Shown piece by piece: positions 21,604 through 26,793 of a DNA stretch of 26,793 bases (its first letter is position 1; each line of letters begins with the position of its first letter). The translations under genes and the position numbers were made by a program. Source of the DNA: Chloroflexota bacterium (GTDB taxonomy: Bacteria > Chloroflexota > Dormibacteria > Dormibacterales > Dormibacteraceae); the NCBI GenBank assembly GCA_005880525.1, contig VBFW01000203.1, forward strand, positions 1 to 26,793. Reading direction: 5' to 3'. Under the pieces are notes generated by a model. The model did not search any database. It was not told the DNA's origin and worked only from the letters and a program-made list of their open reading frames with translations.

Positions 21604-24600
21604 ATGCTTTCTGGAGGGCCGAATCAGCCGGCGCTGGCGCCGAAATTGGCCGCCTCGCTGTCCCGGGCGGTTCGCGACCCGCTTTTCAGCCATAAGCGCA
21701 CCCCCGCGCAGGGCCCGCCACCCCTGTTCGGCGGCAGCTCCCGCTTCCTCCTGCTGTTCAACGCGGTAGCGCTTCTCGCCATCGCGGGCGGCGTCGCCTT
21801 CGGCATCGCAGCCTCGGGGCCGCCGGCCCGGGTGCTGGAGCAGGAGGCCGCGATCATCGCCGTCGGCCTGGTCTACGCCACAGCGGCGGTCTGGGTCCGG
21901 AGCCTGCCCTGGGGCGGGATGCTGCTGGTCCGGCTCTTTCTGGTTTTCGTCAACGTAGCCCTGGTCGTCGCCGCGCTCGGAGTGGCGGGTCCATGGCTGC
22001 AGGGCGAGTTCCCGCCTCTGGCCGTGGCGGCCTTTGCCGCGCTTCTCCTGTACTGGGACTCGGGGTACGGCGCCGGGCAGATCGGCTACGTGCTGCTGAT
22101 CGCTGCGGCCGGCCTCGGCCTGCTGTGGGTGGAGGCGATCGGGACCCTCATGGTGCCGATCGCGTCAGTGCTCGTCTGGAGCCTGGTCCTCCTTGGCCTC
22201 GTGCTCTTCGCGTACGTCACCCGCCACGTCGTCGATCGCAACCTCGTAACGCAGTCGGGCCGTCAGGGGAGCCTGCTCGCCGCGGTCAGCGACCTGGGCG
22301 AAGGCTTGGTGATCACCGAGGACGGCCGGTTTGTGACAGGCAACGAGGCCTACATCACGCTCACCGGCTACAGCGCCGACGAGCTGGCCGCGCTGCCTTC
22401 GCTCATCGACCTCGCGCCGTCCGACCAGCGCGACGTCCTGACCGACCAGCTTGCCAAGCGTCTGGGGGGCTCGAGCGACGTGCCAGTGCACTACGAGTCG
22501 GCGCTGGTCACCAAGGACGGCCGGCGCATCCAGATCGAGACCTCGATCCGGCCCCTCACGGCGGAGGGACCGCGCCGCCTGCTCGCGGTGGTGCGCGATG
22601 TCACGGACCGGCACAGGTCGGAGGAGGCGGAGCGCGAGAGCGAGACCCGCTTCCGGACGCTGTTCGAGCAGTCGCAGGCGGGCATGGCGTTCGCCGACCT
22701 CAACGGGCGGCTGACATCGACCAACGAAGCGTTCCGGCAGCTGGTTGGATACACCGCGCAGGAGCTGGTCGGCGTTTCGGTCCTTGAGCTGACTCACCCG
22801 GAGGACCTGATGGCGAGCGAGGGCGCGCTGCGCCGGGTGCTTGCGGGCGAGACGCCGGGCTATCGCATCGACAAGCGCTACATCCGCAAGGACGGCCAGT
22901 CGGTCTGGGTGGACGTCGCGGCCAGGCTCGTGCGTGACGCCGAAGGCAAAGCCGTTTACCTGCAAACCGTCGCTGTCGATATTCGCGATCGAATGCGCGG
23001 GGAGGTGCTGCAGTCGGCGCGATTCGCCGTGACGCAGGCCCTCGTGACCTCGCCCGGCTGGGACAAGGCGGCGCCGCACGTCCTCGAGGGGCTGTGCCGC
23101 GCGCTCGACTGGGAGCTTGGCGAGTACTGGGAGGTCGACGCGTCGCGCGAAGCGATGCATTTCGCCGTCTCGTGGAAGCGCCCCGGCCGCGACACCTCCG
23201 CCTACGAGGCGACAGCGAGCCAGTTCACCTACCGCCGTGGCGAGGGACTGGCGGGCCACGTCTGGGAGGAAAGCCGGCCGGTATCGCTTACCGACCTTGC
23301 CAAGGATCCGTCGCCGCGCTCAGCCGCCGCGTTGGCCGTCGGGCTCCACGGCCTCGTCGGATTTCCTGTGCGAAGCGGCCGCCGCGTCGTCGGCATGATC
23401 TCGCTCGCCACGTGGGCGCCGCGCGAGCTCGACGAGGGCCTGCTGGGCGTGATGAACGACATCGGCTCGCAGATCGGCGAGTTCGTCGAGCGGAAGCGCG
23501 CAGAGGTTGCTCTGCAGGAGAGCGAGAAGCGCATGCGTTCAGTGCTCGACAACGTGTCCGACGGGCTCGTCACCCTGGACCCGGCGGGCATGATCGACTC
23601 GATCAACCCCGCGGTGAGCCGGCTGTTCGGCTACGACGAGAAGGAGCTTGTCGGACAGAAGGTCGACGCGCTCATCGCGACGACGCACCGCGGATCGTTC
23701 ATGAACTACGTCGAGCGCAGGCTCACTCAGGACCTGCCGGCATCCGGCGCTCTCGAGACCATGGGCAAGCGCAAGAACGCGAGCCTGTTTCCGCTCGAGT
23801 TCCTGGTCAACTCGGCGCAGGTCGGGGCGCGCCGCCTCTTCATCGCGACCGTGCGCGACATCTCGGAGCGCAAGGCGCATACGGACGCGCTGGAGTACCA
23901 GGCGCTGCACGACTCGTTGACCGGACTGCCCAACCGCACGCTTTTCGGCGACCGGCTGCGACAGGCGCTGCTCGGCGCCCGCCGCAACCAGACGATGTTC
24001 GGCGTCCTGCTGCTCGACCTCGACCGCTTCAAGGACATCAACGACGCGCTCGGCCATGACCGCGGCGACGCGCTGCTGCAGGAAGTCGCCTCGCGGCTGA
24101 AGGGCGTGCTGAGGGCGACCGACACCATCGCGCGACTCGGCGGTGACGAGTTCGCGGTCGTCAGCACCGACGCCAAGCATCCCGACAACGTGGTCGCGGC
24201 CGCGCGAAAGATACTCGCGTCGCTCGAAGGTACCTTCACGATCGGCGATCACACTGTCGAGACCGGCGCGTCGATCGGCATCGCGATGTATCCGATACAC
24301 GGTGACGACCCGGGCACGCTGCTGCGCCGCGCCGACGTTGCCATGTACGTCGCCAAAAAGTCCGGCGGCGGCTTTGCTGTTTACTCGCCGGAGCACGAGG
24401 GGCAGACCCTGCGCCAATCGGGCCTCGCCGGCGACCTGAGGCGGTCGATGACACAGGGCGAGCTGGTTCTGCACTACCAGCCGATCGTGCTGCTCCCGGC
24501 GCACACCACCTATGCGCTGGAGGCCCTGGTGCGCTGGAACCATCCGCGCGAGGGTCTTCTGCCGCCGGACCGATTCATCTCGCTCGCGGAAGAGACGAAC

Positions 24601-25245
24601 GTGATCAGGCCGTTGACCAGCTGGGTCCTGGACACGGCGCTCGCACAGCTGGCGCAGTGGGTCGCGTCGGGCCAGGACGTGTCGGTGGCGGTGAACGTCT
24701 CGCCGCGCTGCCTCGACGACCACTCGATCGTCGAGGACGTCACGCGTGCGCTGGCCACGTCCAGGGTCGAGCCGCGCCGCCTCACGCTCGAGGTCAGCGA
24801 AGGCGCCGCGATGTCCGCACCGGCGGCCAAGGCATTGGAGCGCCTGGCTGAGATGGGCGTACGGCTGTCGCTCGACGACTTCGGCACCGGCTACTCCTCG
24901 CTCGTCTATCTGAAGCGGCTGCCGATACACGAGATCAAGATCGACCGCTCATTCGTCAAGACGCTGCCCGGCGACCCTGACGCCGCGGCGATCGTCAGGG
25001 CGGCGGTCGGCCTCGGACACAGCCTCGGCCTGCGCGTGATCGCCGAGGGCGTCGAGGACCGGGACGCGGAGGGAATGCTGATCGAGGCCGGGGTGGACGC
25101 GGCGCAGGGATACTTCATCGGCCGCCCAGCGCCTGAGGACGAGATGACGTCACTGCTCGAGTCGGGTCGGGAGATGACGGCCACGGCCGGCCAGGTGGGC
25201 CCTCCGGCCCTCCCTCCGGAGAGGGAGGGCTCAAGGGAGGGGTGA
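21604..25245 (+). CDS. Membrane-bound PAS-PAS-GAF-PAS-GGDEF-EAL cyclic-di-GMP enzyme
   Basis: 1,213 aa from ATG 21604 (GTG 21595 also possible). About six TM helices lie within residues 45-210, then PAS (about 220-340), PAS (345-465), GAF (470-630), PAS (638-760), GGDEF (763-930) and EAL (945-1186). The diguanylate cyclase motif GGDEF is intact near residue 846, with an I-site RATD five residues before it. The EAL domain keeps EALVRW (near 973), VNVSP, TLEVSE, DDFGTGYSS (near 1091), KIDRSFV, AEGVED and AQGYFIGRP, so the phosphodiesterase also looks competent. It probably makes and/or degrades c-di-GMP in response to membrane, redox or small-molecule signals. The last residues (GPPALPPEREGSREG) are encoded by a GC-rich palindrome and look appended. 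Confidence 0.94.
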   Translation: MLSGGPNQPALAPKLAASLSRAVRDPLFSHKRTPAQGPPPLFGGSSRFLLLFNAVALLAIAGGVAFGIAASGPPARVLEQEAAIIAVGLVYATAAVWVRSLPWGGMLLVRLFLVFVNVALVVAALGVAGPWLQGEFPPLAVAAFAALLLYWDSGYGAGQIGYVLLIAAAGLGLLWVEAIGTLMVPIASVLVWSLVLLGLVLFAYVTRHVVDRNLVTQSGRQGSLLAAVSDLGEGLVITEDGRFVTGNEAYITLTGYSADELAALPSLIDLAPSDQRDVLTDQLAKRLGGSSDVPVHYESALVTKDGRRIQIETSIRPLTAEGPRRLLAVVRDVTDRHRSEEAERESETRFRTLFEQSQAGMAFADLNGRLTSTNEAFRQLVGYTAQELVGVSVLELTHPEDLMASEGALRRVLAGETPGYRIDKRYIRKDGQSVWVDVAARLVRDAEGKAVYLQTVAVDIRDRMRGEVLQSARFAVTQALVTSPGWDKAAPHVLEGLCRALDWELGEYWEVDASREAMHFAVSWKRPGRDTSAYEATASQFTYRRGEGLAGHVWEESRPVSLTDLAKDPSPRSAAALAVGLHGLVGFPVRSGRRVVGMISLATWAPRELDEGLLGVMNDIGSQIGEFVERKRAEVALQESEKRMRSVLDNVSDGLVTLDPAGMIDSINPAVSRLFGYDEKELVGQKVDALIATTHRGSFMNYVERRLTQDLPASGALETMGKRKNASLFPLEFLVNSAQVGARRLFIATVRDISERKAHTDALEYQALHDSLTGLPNRTLFGDRLRQALLGARRNQTMFGVLLLDLDRFKDINDALGHDRGDALLQEVASRLKGVLRATDTIARLGGDEFAVVSTDAKHPDNVVAAARKILASLEGTFTIGDHTVETGASIGIAMYPIHGDDPGTLLRRADVAMYVAKKSGGGFAVYSPEHEGQTLRQSGLAGDLRRSMTQGELVLHYQPIVLLPAHTTYALEALVRWNHPREGLLPPDRFISLAEETNVIRPLTSWVLDTALAQLAQWVASGQDVSVAVNVSPRCLDDHSIVEDVTRALATSRVEPRRLTLEVSEGAAMSAPAAKALERLAEMGVRLSLDDFGTGYSSLVYLKRLPIHEIKIDRSFVKTLPGDPDAAAIVRAAVGLGHSLGLRVIAEGVEDRDAEGMLIEAGVDAAQGYFIGRPAPEDEMTSLLESGREMTATAGQVGPPALPPEREGSREG
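25207..25230. repeat. Perfect GC-rich palindrome at the 3' end of the GGDEF-EAL gene
   Basis: GCCCTCCCTC (25207-25216) and GAGGGAGGGC (25221-25230) form a perfect 10-bp stem with the tetraloop CGGA. It lies inside the last codons of the c-di-GMP gene (stop at 25243-25245). It may act as terminator or RNA stabiliser. It is one of several GC-rich palindromes that lie next to sugar-nucleotide genes here. Confidence 0.55.
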
Positions 25246-25255
25246 AGGCAATCTC

Positions 25256-25310
25256 GCTAAATGACAGTTTAGCTCACGCTTAACAGAAACGTGTCCATGT
25301 CTCCTTATCT
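25256..25310 (+). promoter_or_regulatory. Candidate promoter/operator region of rmlD
   Basis: The AT-richer gap before rmlD contains a perfect dyad GCTAAA-TGACAG-TTTAGC (25256-25273). TTAACA (25280-25285) and TTATCT (25305-25310) could be -35 and -10 with a 19-nt spacer. The TTG start follows 15 nt after the second box. Assignment is tentative. Confidence 0.3.
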
Positions 25311-25325
25311 ACTCGCCAGGCGTCC

Positions 25326-26165
25326 TTGAAGGCCCTGGTGCTCGGCGCGGGGGGCCAGCTTGGCTCGGATCTGGCCCGCCTCCTGCCTGGCGCGGTGGCC
25401 ATGACCCGGGACCAGCTCTCTGTCACTGACGCGGCCGCCGTGCGCGCGGCGCTCGAACGCCACCGCCCCGAGGTCGTCTTCAACTGCGCCGCGTACAACC
25501 CCGTCGACAGGGCAGAGATGGAGCCGGATCAGGCGCTGTCGGTCAATTCCGACGGCGCCTTCAACGCGGCGGTCGCGTGCAGGTCACTTGGCGTCGCGCT
25601 GGTTCATTACTCCACCAACTTCGTTTTCGACGGCCGGCTGGACCGGCCTTACCTCGAGTCAGACCTGGTGGGACCGCTGGGCGCCTACGCCCGATCCAAG
25701 GCCGACGGCGAGCGCCGGGTGCTGGCTGAGCATCCGGCCGCGCTGGTGATCAGGACGGCAGCCCTATTCGGCGACACCGGGTCACGGGCCAAGGGCGGGA
25801 GCTTCCCGGAGCGGATCGTCCGCGCCGCCCGCGAAGGCAAGCCGCTGGCTGTGGTCGCTGACCAGAAGGTGAACCCGACCTACACACGCGACCTGGCGGA
25901 GGCGAGCATCGAGCTGGCAGCGTCCGGCATGGCCGGACTCGTCCATGTCGTGGCCGAGGGATGCTGCGGGTGGGACGAGTTTGCACGCGCTGCGCTGACC
26001 GAGTGCGGAATCGACTGGCCGGTCGAGTCGGTCAGCACAAGCGTCTCGGCACACGTTGCCCAGAGGCCGCTCAATGGCTGCCTTGGGTCTGAGCGTGTGC
26101 AACCGCTGAGGCACTGGGGCGAGGGGCTGAGGGATTGGGCGGCGAGGAGCCGTCCAGGCGCATAA
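25326..26165 (+). CDS. rfbD: dTDP-4-dehydrorhamnose reductase (RmlD)
   Basis: 279 aa from TTG 25326. The NAD(P)-binding motif is LVLGAGGQLGSDLARLL at the N-terminus. VFNCAAYNPVDRAE, VHYSTNFVFDGRLDRPYLESD and the catalytic YARSKADGE (YxxxK) follow, then VIRTAALFG and QKVNPTYTRDLA. It reduces dTDP-4-keto-L-rhamnose to dTDP-L-rhamnose in the cytoplasm for cell-surface polysaccharide. STNFVFDG replaces the common STDYVFDG. No rmlA, rmlB or rmlC is in the window. The TAA stop runs into an A7 tract that forms the T tract of a minus-strand terminator. Confidence 0.9.
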   Translation: MKALVLGAGGQLGSDLARLLPGAVAMTRDQLSVTDAAAVRAALERHRPEVVFNCAAYNPVDRAEMEPDQALSVNSDGAFNAAVACRSLGVALVHYSTNFVFDGRLDRPYLESDLVGPLGAYARSKADGERRVLAEHPAALVIRTAALFGDTGSRAKGGSFPERIVRAAREGKPLAVVADQKVNPTYTRDLAEASIELAASGMAGLVHVVAEGCCGWDEFARAALTECGIDWPVESVSTSVSAHVAQRPLNGCLGSERVQPLRHWGEGLRDWAARSRPGA

Positions 26166-26206
26166 AAAAACTCGGGCCGGGCGATTTCTCGACACCGGCA
26201 CCGAGC
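26165..26206 (-). terminator. Intrinsic terminator on the minus strand, no matching gene
   Basis: Read on the minus strand, CTCGG-T-GCCGG pairs with CCGGC-CCGAG (about 10 bp with a one-base bulge) and is followed by seven T residues that overlap the rmlD stop. On the plus strand no T tract follows the stem. It is therefore oriented to end a minus-strand transcript, yet no minus-strand gene lies to its right in the window. Confidence 0.6.
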
Positions 26207-26296
26207 TTGGCTGCGGGGGGTGAGGTTCTTATTAAGGGAGGCCTAGGGCACGGCTAGTCGCCCGCCTCCAAGTGTCAGTCTAGGACCGGATTCGAG

Positions 26297-26325
26297 CCCG
26301 TAACACGGGTTTTTCTGTTCTTTTT
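26297..26325 (+). terminator. Intrinsic terminator on the plus strand downstream of rmlD
   Basis: CCCGT (26297-26301) and ACGGG (26305-26309) form a short stem with an AAC loop, followed by a T-rich run (TTTTTCTGTTCTTTTT). It could end rmlD after a 3' untranslated region of about 150 nt, or a separate short RNA. Confidence 0.55.
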
Positions 26326-26509
26326 CGACGACAAACCTGCGACGCCACTCTCGAAATGCCAAGGGTTGAGGGTACAACTCGGACCCCGTCGTGCTAATGA
26401 TTCGTTGCCACAGCGGCCCAATTGCACACGACGATGAGACTACGGGAAGCTGTTCACGACCTGACCCTGGGCCAGGCGCTTCTTCAACGCAGCCTTTCGA
26501 GGCGCGCTG

Positions 26510-26523
26510 AGGACAGTCCTGTC
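26510..26523. promoter_or_regulatory. Nested palindromes upstream of the right-edge gene
   Basis: AGGAC-A-GTCCT (26510-26520) overlaps GACAG-TC-CTGTC (26512-26523), both perfect. They lie 24-37 bp before the ATG at 26547. They could be an operator or alternative RNA hairpins in the leader. Confidence 0.3.
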
Positions 26524-26546
26524 GGAGGAGACGGGCGCCGCTCCTG

Positions 26547-26793
26547 ATGGGACGTTTCGGATCGGCTACGGGCCTCGCTGGAGGCGCCGCCCTGGTGGCG
26601 TGCGGCCTGTTGGTTATCGCCCTGGCGCCCTTCGGCGGCGCCTGGTCGACCCCCGCCGGCCTGGCCTTCGCAGTGATCGGCTTCGCCCTGGCGGCCACGA
26701 CGGTGGTGGTCCTCCGCCGCGGTCCCGACTCCAGCCAGGCGTTCTGGACCGCGATCCTCGACGCGGTGCTGCTCGTCGCGGCGCTGACGGCCG
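26547..26793 (+). CDS. Membrane protein, 3' end outside window
   Basis: 82 residues visible, from ATG 26547; an in-frame stop at 26508 rules out most earlier starts. Hydrophobic helices are ATGLAGGAALVACGLLVIALAPF-like (seen as GGAALVACGLLVIALAPFGG) and GLAFAVIGFALAATTVVVL, then RRGPDSSQAFWTAIL and a third starting with DAVLLVAALTA. It is therefore an integral membrane protein of at least three helices. The family cannot be told from this fragment. AGGAG lies 17 nt upstream, rather far for a Shine-Dalgarno. Confidence 0.75.
   Translation, partial: MGRFGSATGLAGGAALVACGLLVIALAPFGGAWSTPAGLAFAVIGFALAATTVVVLRRGPDSSQAFWTAILDAVLLVAALTA

Larger units (their letters stand above)
26166..26546. other. 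381-bp non-coding region between rmlD and membrane gene
   Basis: No convincing protein gene is present. It holds two terminators facing each other (26206 to 26165 minus, 26297-26325 plus) and a strong stem in between: GGAGGCGGGC and GCCC-TAG-GCCTCC on the minus strand (about 26268-26239). TGCTAATGAT near 26392-26401 resembles an extended -10 on the plus strand. A nested palindrome lies at 26510-26523 before the next gene. I could not match it to tRNA, tmRNA, RNase P, SRP or 6S RNA by eye. Confidence 0.5.

Noticed and set aside
23539..24930. Long open frame (about 460 codons) antisense to the GGDEF-EAL gene
   Set aside because: The plus strand encodes complete PAS, GGDEF and EAL motifs. The antisense product is Arg/Val/Ala-rich with no motifs, a normal effect of GC-rich codon usage.
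26285..26310. T-loop-like GGATTCGAGCCC suggesting a tRNA
   Set aside because: The flanking bases do not form a T arm with G-C closing pair, and no D arm, anticodon arm or acceptor stem can be drawn. The 3' half forms a terminator instead.
26166..26546. tmRNA, RNase P RNA, SRP RNA or 6S RNA in the non-coding region
   Set aside because: I found no tag reading frame, GAGGAAAGTCC/ACAGAAA pair, GGAAG-AGCAGC loop or clear 6S bubble. A covariance search would be needed to exclude a divergent form.
26243..26698. 151-codon minus-strand open frame at the right edge
   Set aside because: It spans hairpins and the start of a membrane gene, has poor composition and no recognisable motif, so I treat the region as non-coding.
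1..26793. CRISPR array, prophage, insertion sequence or toxin-antitoxin pair
   Set aside because: No regularly spaced direct repeats, transposase or phage motifs, or typical toxin/antitoxin gene pairs were seen.

Overview
This 26.8 kb window is GC-rich bacterial chromosome (about two-thirds G+C by eye, strong G/C bias at third codon positions). It is packed with 27 protein genes, very short intergenic gaps and frequent GTG/TTG starts. Housekeeping genes dominate (lepA, hemW, hrcA, grpE, dnaJ, rsmE, trxB, an Mrp/ApbC ATPase). There is no phage, transposase, CRISPR array, rRNA or recognisable tRNA. The mixture (GC-rich, HrcA-type heat-shock control, FixX-like ferredoxin, LutB, DUF3048 and DUF255 proteins) fits a soil-type member of the Chloroflexota/Dormibacterota/Actinobacteriota sphere. 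That placement is inference; no gene here fixes the phylum.

Layout. At 1-3000 (minus strand) are a LutB-type LUD/ferredoxin protein (cut by the left edge) and a DUF255 thioredoxin-fold protein whose 3' end overlaps it. At 3024-6526 (plus) are an M20 metallopeptidase, a FixX-like ferredoxin, thioredoxin reductase and a papain-like peptidase. At 6534-9560 (minus) is an Mrp/ApbC Fe-S ATPase, a DUF971 protein and a membrane-anchored DUF3048 protein. At 9564-11171 (plus) are a family-4-like uracil-DNA glycosylase, a YCII-domain protein and RsmE. A small membrane protein (minus) then faces away from lepA and a lipoprotein (plus). At 15379-18290 (plus) are YbaK, a zinc-ribbon/coiled-coil protein, HemW and HrcA. 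GrpE-DnaJ (19283-21010) follows after a reversed sugar-nucleotide gene. The right end holds a basic coiled-coil protein, a 1,213-aa PAS/PAS/GAF/PAS/GGDEF/EAL c-di-GMP enzyme, RmlD, a 381-bp non-coding stretch and the start of a membrane protein.

Three NDP-sugar short-chain dehydrogenase genes (epimerase 14384-15340, gmd 18372-19223, rmlD 25326-26165) are interleaved singly among housekeeping genes. Each lies next to a GC-rich palindromic element. The gmd gene is remarkable: about 52 residues of the nucleotide-binding core are missing in frame.

Main regulatory impression: many operon-leading genes have a -10-like hexamer only 6-9 nt before the start codon and no Shine-Dalgarno sequence, suggesting leaderless mRNAs and very compact divergent promoters. 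Some internal genes have ATGA-type overlaps, and one has a clear AGGAGG. I did not find a convincing wholly new multi-gene system. The best leads are the deleted gmd, the leaderless divergent promoters, a possible unannotated minus-strand RNA downstream of rmlD, the unusual starts, and the dnaK-less, CIRCE-less heat-shock cluster.
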